Assembly (NCBI GenBank): GCA_019637815.1
Contig: JAHBUZ010000010.1
Location: 1-64,000, forward strand
DNA length: 64,000 bases
Source: Chloroflexota bacterium
GTDB lineage: Bacteria > Chloroflexota > Limnocylindria > Limnocylindrales > CSP1-4
Direction: 5' to 3'
Shown here: piece by piece, positions 40,981 through 48,203 of the stretch
How positions within the stretch are numbered: position 1 is the stretch's first letter
Layout of the letters: each line of letters begins with the position of its first letter
Notes under the pieces: generated by a model
The model's input: only the letters and a program-made list of their open reading frames with translations
Database searches by the model: none
Told to the model about the DNA's origin: nothing
Program-made: the position numbers and the translations under genes

Positions 40981-42834
40981 GTGGTCATCGACAGCCATCA
41001 GGAGTTCCTCGTCCAGCCCGTGGACGCCTCCTGGCTCCAGTGCAACATCGAGTGCCAGGAGGCGTGCCCTGTGGGCACGAACTGTCGCGGCTACCTGAAC
41101 CTTGCCGCCGAGGGTCGGTTCGAGGAGGGCTACATCCTGTCGCGCGAGCCGAACCCGGTCGCCGCGATGTGCTCGTACGTCTGCTCCGCCCCCTGTGAGC
41201 GTGCCTGCCGCCGGGGTGACATCGACCGGCCGCTGGCCATCCGCGCCATGAAGCGCTTCCTCGTGGAGTGGCACCAGGCGTCGGGCATCCCGGATGACAT
41301 GCCGGCCATCACGCCCCGGGACACGACGGTCGCCGTCATCGGTGCCGGCCCCGCGGGCCTCGCGGTCGCGCGCGAGCTGGCCGTGGCGGGTCACCAGGTG
41401 ACGGTCTATGACGAGCTGCCCTTCGCGGGCGGCACGATGCTCATCGGCGTGCCGGCCTTCCGGTTGCCCCGCGAGGCCATCGAGATGGACTTCCGGCTCG
41501 TGGAGCGCCTCGGGGTGACCTTCCACTTCGAGACCCGGGTCGGGCGGGACGTCACCTTCGAGGAGCTCCAGCAGCGCTTCGATGCCATCGCCATCACGGC
41601 CGGCGCCATGGATGCGGTGGGCCTGGATGTGCCGGGCGGCGACCTGCCGGGTGTCCAGTACGGCGTGGACTTCATGAAGAAGGCGAACCTCGGCGAGCCG
41701 CTCGAGGTGGGCACGGACGTGGTCGTCGTGGGCGGCGGCTATACCGCCATGGACTGCGCCCGGACCAGCCTGCGCCACGGCGCGCAGAACGTGACCATCT
41801 CGTATCGGCGCACCCGCTCGGAGCTGGTCGTGGACCAGGAGGAGCTGGGCGAGACCGAGCGCGAGGGCGTGCGCATGGAGTTCCTCACCAGTCCCATCGA
41901 GGTGCTCGCGGACGACGAGGGCAAGGTCACCGGCGTGCGCATGATCCGCAACCGCCTTGGCGAGCCGGACGCCACCGGACGGCGTGCGCCCGTGCCCGTG
42001 CCGGGCACCGAGTTCACGGTCCCCGCGCAGACCGTCATCCCGGCCGTCAGCCAGGCGGCGGACAACACGTTCCTGCCCGTGGAGGCCAGCTTCGACATCA
42101 ACCGCGGCCGCGTCCGGGTGGATCCCGGCACGTACGCCACCAACGTGCGGGGCGTGTTCGCGTGCGGTGACTTCGTGACCGGACCCACGACGCTCATCGA
42201 GAGCGCCGGCCACGGCAAGAAGTGCGCCTACGCCATCGACCGGTACCTGTCCGGTCGGTCGAGCGTGCGCGTGGACGCGAACGTACGCATCGTCAGCTCC
42301 TGGCGCCACGAGATGCCCGAGCAGTACGACGTGCTGCCGCGCCAGCACGTGCCCATGGTCCAGCTCGCGGCGCGCATGCCGTCCACGGAACCCACGGTCA
42401 ACTTCACGACCCCCGTGGAGCTGGGCTACACGACGGACCAGGCGATCACCGAGTCCACCCGCTGCCTGATGTGCAACTACAACATCTGGTTCGACGCGTT
42501 CCGGTGCGTCCTGTGCGGCGCCTGCGCGGATGTCTGCCCGGAGGGCGTCATCCACATGATCGACGTCAACCAGATGAAGTCGGAGGGCGCGCTCCCGGAG
42601 CTCGTGGACGCGTACGGCTGGACCCAGGGCGCGGCGATGGTCCTGGACGAGGAGCGCTGCATCCGGTGCGCCCTGTGCGTCAAGCGCTGCCCGTATGACG
42701 CCATCACGATGGACAGATTCGAGCTGCAGGAGGTCAGCACGGACGGTAGGCTCTACAAGGAGAGCTACCGGGACACCCAGCTGGGCCTCGCCGGTATCGG
42801 CAACCAGGCCAGTGCTGGAGGGTTCGTCAAGTGA
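40981..42834 (+). CDS. GltD-like FAD/NAD(P)-dependent oxidoreductase with C-terminal 2x[4Fe-4S] ferredoxin domain
   Basis: The 617-residue protein is a GltD/NfnB-type flavoprotein with an extra ferredoxin tail. Residues 1-100 form the N-terminal Fe-S domain (CNIECQEACPVGTNC, CSYVCSAPCERAC). Then come the FAD motif VIGAGPAGLAVARELA, the NAD(P) motif VVGGGYTAMDCARTSLRHGA and GVFACGDFVTGPTTLIESAG. The C-terminal 120 residues carry ferredoxin motifs CVLCGACADVCPEG and CIRCALCVKRCPYD plus an extra CLMC. It probably passes electrons between NAD(P)H and a low-potential or quinone acceptor. The genes behind it encode a cytochrome bc-type complex. GTG 40981 matches the start of conserved sequence; ATG 40873 would add 36 low-complexity residues. 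Confidence 0.85.
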   Translation: MVIDSHQEFLVQPVDASWLQCNIECQEACPVGTNCRGYLNLAAEGRFEEGYILSREPNPVAAMCSYVCSAPCERACRRGDIDRPLAIRAMKRFLVEWHQASGIPDDMPAITPRDTTVAVIGAGPAGLAVARELAVAGHQVTVYDELPFAGGTMLIGVPAFRLPREAIEMDFRLVERLGVTFHFETRVGRDVTFEELQQRFDAIAITAGAMDAVGLDVPGGDLPGVQYGVDFMKKANLGEPLEVGTDVVVVGGGYTAMDCARTSLRHGAQNVTISYRRTRSELVVDQEELGETEREGVRMEFLTSPIEVLADDEGKVTGVRMIRNRLGEPDATGRRAPVPVPGTEFTVPAQTVIPAVSQAADNTFLPVEASFDINRGRVRVDPGTYATNVRGVFACGDFVTGPTTLIESAGHGKKCAYAIDRYLSGRSSVRVDANVRIVSSWRHEMPEQYDVLPRQHVPMVQLAARMPSTEPTVNFTTPVELGYTTDQAITESTRCLMCNYNIWFDAFRCVLCGACADVCPEGVIHMIDVNQMKSEGALPELVDAYGWTQGAAMVLDEERCIRCALCVKRCPYDAITMDRFELQEVSTDGRLYKESYRDTQLGLAGIGNQASAGGFVK

Positions 42835-42912
42835 GGCCACGGATCATGGGGGTCATGGCCAGGGGCGACCAGTCGAGTGCCGGAAGGGTTCGTCAAGCGA
42901 GGCCGTGCATCA
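42811..42912. repeat. Duplicated 3' end of the oxidoreductase gene
   Basis: The last 24 bases of the gene plus 12 beyond (42811-42846) recur with few changes at 42876-42912 in the gap before the cytochrome b gene. The TGA stop in the first copy corresponds to CGA in the second. It is a decayed tandem duplication. Confidence 0.75.
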
Positions 42913-42979
42913 CAGGTGACATGGGCCACCCAGAGAGGATCGATCAGGTGACGGGGACGATGCAGCAGGTGGCCGCACG

Positions 42980-43708
42980 ATGAGCTTCCTCGAGCGCATC
43001 GACGAGACCATCCGGCGCAGCGCCGCGTGGCGGTCGATCTTCCGCCAGCCCTACCCCAACGACGAGCGCTCGCGCGCGATGGCGGTCATGAACAACGTGT
43101 TCCTGCACCTCCATCCGGTGCGGGTGCGTCAGCACGCCGTCAAGTTCGCGTACACCTTCTGCCTCGGCGGGCTCTCGTTCTTCCTGTTCCTGGTGCTCAC
43201 CGTGACGGGTGTGTACCTGATGTTCTTCTACGTGCCGTCCGCCACGCAGGCGTACACGGACATCCTGAACATCCAGGCAGAGGTGCCCTTCGGGCTGCTC
43301 ACCCGGAACATCCACAGATGGGCCGCCCATCTCATGGTGTTCTTCGTGTTCCTGCACATGATGCGGGTCTTCTATCACGGCGCCTACAAGCCACCCCGGG
43401 AGTTCAACTGGGTGGTGGGCGTGGTGCTCCTGTTCCTGACCATCATGCTGTCGTTCACGGGCTACCTGCTGCCGTGGGACCAGATCGCCTACTGGGCCAT
43501 CACCATCGGCACCAACATGGCGAACTACGCGCCGCTCCTCAACAAGCCCTCGCAGCTGCTGCTGCTCGGTGGCATCGAGGTGGGCCAGAACACCCTCCTC
43601 CGGTTCTACGTGCTGCACGTGATCCTGATGCCGCTCGTGGCCGCCATCTTCCTCGCCATCCACTTCTGGCGGATCCGGAAGGACGGCGGGATCTCCGGGC
43701 CGCTATGA
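42980..43708 (+). CDS. Cytochrome b N-terminal subunit (b6-like)
   Basis: The 242-residue protein is the four-helix heme-binding half of a split cytochrome b. FAYTFCLGGLSFFLFLVLTVTG begins helix A; RWAAHLMVFFVFLHMM supplies helix-B histidines; FTGYLLPWDQIAYWA is the conserved Qo-side loop; and VLHVILMPLVAAIFLAIHFWR provides the helix-D His pair, 14 residues apart. It takes electrons from (mena)quinol in the membrane. The partner carrying the remaining helices is the next gene. Operon with the GltD-like flavoprotein upstream. Confidence 0.92.
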   Translation: MSFLERIDETIRRSAAWRSIFRQPYPNDERSRAMAVMNNVFLHLHPVRVRQHAVKFAYTFCLGGLSFFLFLVLTVTGVYLMFFYVPSATQAYTDILNIQAEVPFGLLTRNIHRWAAHLMVFFVFLHMMRVFYHGAYKPPREFNWVVGVVLLFLTIMLSFTGYLLPWDQIAYWAITIGTNMANYAPLLNKPSQLLLLGGIEVGQNTLLRFYVLHVILMPLVAAIFLAIHFWRIRKDGGISGPL

Positions 43709-43847
43709 GCACCATCTGCTGTGTCCTCGCTTCCGCGGGCGTGCTCACGCACGTGCGTGCGCTCGCTTCGCCTGCTCGGCTCCGCCGCGCATCTGACGCT
43801 CCTGTCGGCCCCGAGTGGGCTTGCCATATCCCCGGAGTGCTCCTGGC

Positions 43848-44489
43848 ATGACCGAACCCCGATCCAGCCTGCCGACGGCGACCCCCGAGGGCGCACCGGC
43901 ACCGCCGCCCCGGACCGCGGTCCCGGCTGCGCCGCCCGAGCGACGCACGACGGAGATCGACAAGCAGCGCGTGCCCATGGCGGCGAAGCCCTACCGGCTG
44001 CTGGCCCTGGTCAAGCAGGATGCCGTGGTGCGGGTCCAGAAGGAACCCGACGACACGGTCCTGACGTGGCCGCATCTGCTGTCCATCGAGTTCTTCGCGG
44101 CCGCCATGATCAGCGTGTTCCTGCTGTTCATGGGCGTGTTCATCAACGCACCCCTCGAGGAGCTCGCGAACGGCAACGTGACGCCGGCCGTGGCCAAGGC
44201 GCCGTGGTACTTCGTGGGTCTCCAGGAGCTGCTCGCGTACTTCCACCCGACCGTGGCGGGCGTGCTCGCACCGACGGTCATCCTGGTGGGCGCTGCGCTG
44301 GTGCCCTACATCGATCGTGGTCCGCGGGGTGACGGTGGCTCACCCCGACCGTCGGACCGCAAGGCGGGCGTGATGCTGTTCACCATCGTGTGCGGCGCCG
44401 GCCTGGCCATCACCTTCCTGGGCGCGTTCTTCCGCGGCCCGGGGTATGCCTGGACCCTGCCCTGGCAGGGCCTCTACTTCGTGTTGTAG
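43848..44489 (+). CDS. Cytochrome b C-terminal subunit (subunit IV-like)
   Basis: The 213-residue protein begins with a Pro/Ala-rich cytoplasmic stretch, then has three or four hydrophobic helices (LLSIEFFAAAMISVFLLFMG, VAGVLAPTVILVGAALVP, LFTIVCGAGLAITFLGAFF). The quinol-oxidation motif, PEWY in b6f and bc1 enzymes, appears as AKAPWYFVGLQELLAYFHP, so the first two positions differ. It completes cytochrome b with the upstream subunit. The start is ATG 43848; a 139-base gap without a gene separates it from the b6-like gene. Confidence 0.87.
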   Translation: MTEPRSSLPTATPEGAPAPPPRTAVPAAPPERRTTEIDKQRVPMAAKPYRLLALVKQDAVVRVQKEPDDTVLTWPHLLSIEFFAAAMISVFLLFMGVFINAPLEELANGNVTPAVAKAPWYFVGLQELLAYFHPTVAGVLAPTVILVGAALVPYIDRGPRGDGGSPRPSDRKAGVMLFTIVCGAGLAITFLGAFFRGPGYAWTLPWQGLYFVL

Positions 44490-44492
44490 GCC

Positions 44493-45158
44493 ATGGGGAA
44501 CTGGAAGCTCACACGTGCTCAGGAGCCGACGGCGCTCAGCGCCCAGGCGCGTCGCGAGATGCGCACCGGCGCACCGGCGGGGTTGTCGCGTCGCCAGCTC
44601 ATCCGCCGCTCCATCGGCGCAGGCGTCGGCCTGTGGCTGCTGGAGGTGGGTGCCGGGACGATCGGGTTCCTGTGGCCCAACCTGTCGAGCGGTTTCGGCG
44701 GCCAGCTGACGCTGGGCAACCTCGACACCGTCGCCGCCAACCCCGCGGTCTCCGGTCTCCGGCTCCAGGACGGCGCGCCGTCCTACTTCTCGGAGGCGCG
44801 GGCGTACGTCCAGCTCATCGACCCCTCGCTGGGGTTCGTGGACGGTGACAGCCCCGATGGCGCCGGTACCAACACCAACGTCCGGGCGCTCTACCAGCGC
44901 TGCCCGCACCTCGGCTGCAAGCCGAACTTCTGTGATCGCAACTACTGGTTCGAGTGCGCCTGCCATGGCTCCCGGTACGACCGACTGGGCACCAAGGTCA
45001 TGGAGTACGGCCCGGCACCCCGGGGCATGGACCGGTTCGCCTCGAAGGTGGAGAACGGCACCCTGATCGTGGACACCAGCAAGATCACCCTTGGCCCGCT
45101 CCCCGTGGCGCTCGGCCAGCCGGGTCTCATCCCGGCGCGGGGCGGGAACTGCATATGA
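44493..45158 (+). CDS. Rieske iron-sulfur protein
   Basis: The 221-residue protein has a twin-arginine-like anchor (LSRRQLIRRSIGAGVGLWLL) and the two Rieske boxes: CPHLGC (Cys137, His139, Cys142) and CACHGS (Cys155, Cys157, His158). Cys137, His139, Cys155 and His158 bind the 2Fe-2S cluster and Cys142-Cys157 would form the disulfide. It receives the first electron from quinol at the Qo site and moves it to the cytochrome c domain encoded next. It starts four bases after the subunit IV stop and overlaps the cytochrome c gene by ATGA. Confidence 0.95.
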   Translation: MGNWKLTRAQEPTALSAQARREMRTGAPAGLSRRQLIRRSIGAGVGLWLLEVGAGTIGFLWPNLSSGFGGQLTLGNLDTVAANPAVSGLRLQDGAPSYFSEARAYVQLIDPSLGFVDGDSPDGAGTNTNVRALYQRCPHLGCKPNFCDRNYWFECACHGSRYDRLGTKVMEYGPAPRGMDRFASKVENGTLIVDTSKITLGPLPVALGQPGLIPARGGNCI

Positions 45159-46327
45159 GCGACGAGCGGACGGGGCGCGAGCTGACGCCCCACGACGAGG
45201 GCGCGTCACCGGCTCCCGTGTCGGGTGGCCAGGTCTCCGCCGACCGGTTCTCCGCGGGCGAGCGCAGCCATACCGTGGGACTCACCGAGGAGCGCGGTGC
45301 GCAGGTGGTGCGCCAGAGCAGCAACGCCCGTCACATCGCGTTCCTGGCCATCCTGGTCATCGCCATCTTCATCCCCGTCTACTGGTTCTATGACCTGGGC
45401 ATCCCCGCGCTGGGCATCCCCGGGCGCATGGAGAAGACGGCCGAGAAGCAGATGGTCACCGACGTCCAGCGTGGCTATGCGCTGTACATCGCGAACTGCG
45501 CCCGCTGCCATGGCGAGAACGGGCAGGGTGGCGTCGGACCGCCGCTCAACGACCAGATGCGGCTGTATGACACGGTGACCGCCACCGGCGCGTCGGGCAC
45601 CGGCCACCTCAACCCGCGGTACCTGACGCAGGTCATGGAGGTGGGTGGGCGTCTCGTGTGTGGCGACCCGAACAGCGTGATGCCCGCCTGGCGTGAGCCG
45701 GCAGGGCCCCTCAACTACCGCGAGGTGGAGGAGCTCGTCACGTTCCTCACCGCGAGCTCGGACATCTCGTTCGAGTACGACCCGAACGCGGGTGGCCACG
45801 GCGCCGCGGATCCCGACGCCCAGTCGCACACGGTGACCGGCTGGCGCGACCCGAACTTCCAGCCGGCACCCGGGTCGACCCCGGTGCCCGCCTGCTGGCG
45901 ACCGTGGGAGAACCCGGCATTCGCCAGCAGCGGGTCCGCGGCACCCACGCCGGGGGCCATCGAGGAGCCCGGCACGCCGGACGCGCCGCGGGTCATCGAG
46001 GTGGATCTCAACGGTTCCATGCAGATCGACGACACGCCCGGCGAGGGCGGCGAGCGACTCACCGCGATCACCGTGAAGGCCGGCGAGACGATCGAGTTCC
46101 AGGTGACCAACAGCGCGGGCTTCCCGCACAACTTCTTCATCGGACCGGCAGCAGAGCTGAGCGCCGCCGCCGGTGATATGCCCGATGCTCCCGGCGTCCC
46201 CGAGTTCAACGAAGGCACCCAGACGTTCACCTGGACCGTGCCCGAGGACGCCACCGACCTCCAGTTCGCCTGTACCGTGTTGGGCCATTACAACTCGATG
46301 CACGGCGACATCGTCATCCAGCCCTAG
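45155..46327 (+). CDS. Membrane-anchored cytochrome c - cupredoxin fusion
   Basis: The 390-residue protein has one membrane helix (about 60-79) and then two electron-carrier domains. The mono-heme cytochrome c has CARCH (Cys115, Cys118, His119) and a probable axial Met176 in NSVMPAW. After a Pro-rich linker (about 235-280) comes a plastocyanin-like domain with copper ligands His325 (FPHNFF), Cys373, His378 and Met382 (CTVLGHYNSM). The fusion replaces separate cytochrome c and blue copper carriers: electrons from the Rieske protein could pass heme to copper in one chain and on to a terminal oxidase. Confidence 0.92.
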   Translation: MSDERTGRELTPHDEGASPAPVSGGQVSADRFSAGERSHTVGLTEERGAQVVRQSSNARHIAFLAILVIAIFIPVYWFYDLGIPALGIPGRMEKTAEKQMVTDVQRGYALYIANCARCHGENGQGGVGPPLNDQMRLYDTVTATGASGTGHLNPRYLTQVMEVGGRLVCGDPNSVMPAWREPAGPLNYREVEELVTFLTASSDISFEYDPNAGGHGAADPDAQSHTVTGWRDPNFQPAPGSTPVPACWRPWENPAFASSGSAAPTPGAIEEPGTPDAPRVIEVDLNGSMQIDDTPGEGGERLTAITVKAGETIEFQVTNSAGFPHNFFIGPAAELSAAAGDMPDAPGVPEFNEGTQTFTWTVPEDATDLQFACTVLGHYNSMHGDIVIQP

Positions 46328-46339
46328 GAGAGCCTGACC

Positions 46340-47836
46340 TTGGCCCAGCACGCGCTGCCCGCCGGAGCCACTCGACGCCGCACGGTCTTCGGGCTGTTCG
46401 ACGCGGATGGCTGGAGCTGGGCGGGCATCAAGGCCACCTTCTGGTTCATCGTGTTCGTGTTCCTGCTGGGCGTCGTCCCCAACTACGCCTACTACTTCAC
46501 GGTGTCCGACACCATCCAGGTGGGCTACAACGCGATCTCGCCCATCAACTGGTGCCCGTCCTCCAACGAGGATCTGCCGTGTCCGGCGCCTGCCGGTGCG
46601 GTGGTCCCGTGGGAGCCTGCACCGCCCGAGCTGGATCTGCCGCTCCCCGTGGTGGGTGCCGCGGCCATCCAGTCCGGCTCGCATCTGTACATGATCGGCG
46701 GCACGACCGGCCAGGGCGCCACCGCGAGCGTCGCCGCGACCGAGGTCGGCGAGGACGGCAACCTCACCGCGTGGGTGGCGGGTCCGGCGCTGCCGGAGGC
46801 ACGCACGGGAGCCGTCGCCATCTCGCTGTCCGGTGTGCCGTATGTCATCGGTGGCCTCGACGCCTTCGGCCAGCCCACGACCACGGTCTACGTGGGCGCG
46901 GTGGAGAACGGGGTCATCACCGGCTGGGCCCTCGCCAACGGCGAGGAGCGCACCGTGGACCTGACGCTGCCCCTCGCGCTGAGCGATGCAGCGGGTGTCG
47001 CGACGCCGGGTGGCATGTACCTCATCGGTGGTCGGACCGCGGACGGGCTGAGCGCCCGCCTGCTGCGGGCACCCGTGGATGACAGCGGCCGACTCGGCGG
47101 CTGGACGGAGATCGGCGAGCTGCCGCTCCCGGAGCCCCGTGCGGGTGCCGTCGCCCAGTATGTCAACGGCTTCCTGTACGTCGCGGGTGGCACGGGTCTC
47201 GCCGGGCCGTCCACGACCGTGTATCGCCTGACGACCGATGAGGGCGCGCCTGCCACGAACGCGGATCACGTCCTGATCGGCTGGGCGAGCGCTCCTGCGT
47301 CCCAGCAGCTGCCCGCATCCCGCGCGGACGCCGCGAGCTTCACCGTGAACGGTGCCATCTATGTCGTGGGTGGCCGCGAGACCACCGACGGCGCCCCCGT
47401 GGACACGTTCCTGTGGGCCGTGCCGGACAGCACCACCGGTGACATCGCCGCATGGCACCACCTCGACCAGACGCAGCTGACGGAGGCACGCGCCGGGGCA
47501 GGGCTCGCCACGCTCGGCTCGTATGTCTACGTGCTGGGTGGCCAGGGCCCCGATGGCGCGGTCGCGTCCGGCTCCCGCGCGAACCTGTCGCCGCAGCCGC
47601 CCTTCTTCCAGGTGGGCATCCTCGGTGCGACCATCCCGGCGCTCTCCATCAAGGGGGAGATCGGCCAGCAGCTGGGCTACCTGAACGCGATGGGCGTGGG
47701 CATGACCAACTTCGTCATCCTCATCCTCATCGGCTACGCGATGTCCCATCGTGCGGGCACCCTGCAGCTGCTCGAGAAGGTCAGTCGGGGTCGCATCAAG
47801 GCACCGCGCGAGGACGAGTTCGCACCCGAGGCCTGA
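46340..47836 (+). CDS. Membrane-anchored Kelch-type beta-propeller protein of the bc-type operon
   Basis: The 498-residue protein has an N-terminal helix (about 30-50, FWFIVFVFLLGVVPNYAYYF), a large extracytoplasmic propeller of about six Kelch-like blades and a C-terminal helix (about 455-475, MTNFVILILIGYAM). The blades are marked by repeats such as LYMIGGTT, PYVIGGLD, MYLIGGRT, LYVAGGTG, IYVVGGRE and VYVLGGQG, each followed by Trp/Leu-Pro-Ala-R. No heme or metal site is visible. It starts with TTG 46340 (AGGAG at 46326-46330), 12 bases after the cytochrome c-cupredoxin stop. An accessory or assembly subunit is inferred from position only. Confidence 0.8.
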   Translation: MAQHALPAGATRRRTVFGLFDADGWSWAGIKATFWFIVFVFLLGVVPNYAYYFTVSDTIQVGYNAISPINWCPSSNEDLPCPAPAGAVVPWEPAPPELDLPLPVVGAAAIQSGSHLYMIGGTTGQGATASVAATEVGEDGNLTAWVAGPALPEARTGAVAISLSGVPYVIGGLDAFGQPTTTVYVGAVENGVITGWALANGEERTVDLTLPLALSDAAGVATPGGMYLIGGRTADGLSARLLRAPVDDSGRLGGWTEIGELPLPEPRAGAVAQYVNGFLYVAGGTGLAGPSTTVYRLTTDEGAPATNADHVLIGWASAPASQQLPASRADAASFTVNGAIYVVGGRETTDGAPVDTFLWAVPDSTTGDIAAWHHLDQTQLTEARAGAGLATLGSYVYVLGGQGPDGAVASGSRANLSPQPPFFQVGILGATIPALSIKGEIGQQLGYLNAMGVGMTNFVILILIGYAMSHRAGTLQLLEKVSRGRIKAPREDEFAPEA

Positions 47837-48203
47837 CCTCGGGACGCCGGTGGCGCGCGGCGCGTGCCATCAGCTGCACGCGGCGGAGACGATCGGTCGC
47901 ACCCTGGATGACCGTGGTCGGGCGTGAGGTCGCGCGGGCGTGCACGATGCGCTCCGGCATCCGGGCTCCGCGGCGCACTGGCGTCGGGCGTCCTGCCATC
48001 GACTTCTCCGCCGATCGCCCCACTGGTTGACCACGAGCTGGGTCCTGGCGGCCACTTCCATGCCAGGTGCTCGACTGGTGGATCGATCGGCGATCGGCCC
48101 GAGCGTGGAGACTCGGCGCCGACCGGCACGTGTCCCACCAGTCGAACCAAGTGGCAGGGTCCCGTACCCAGGCGGTCGCGGGCGCACCGGGCCCCGCGAG
48201 ACA
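47837..48203. other. 367-base convergent gap with extensive inverted repeats
   Basis: No gene is supported here. Between 48051 and 48155 the sequence folds into nested stems: GCCACTT (48051-48057) with AAGTGGC (48149-48155), TCGACTGGTGG (48071-48081) with CCACCAGTCGA (48135-48145), and small internal hairpins at 48081-48095 and 48099-48116. The element could be a structured RNA or a large bidirectional terminator. Confidence 0.5.

Noticed and set aside
40678..42840. 720-codon minus-strand frame
   Set aside because: Antisense to the GltD-like oxidoreductase; His/Arg/Asp-rich shadow.
45206..47749. 847-codon minus-strand frame
   Set aside because: Antisense to the cytochrome c-cupredoxin and Kelch genes, which have clear motifs. 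Arg/His/Gly-rich translation typical of shadow frames.
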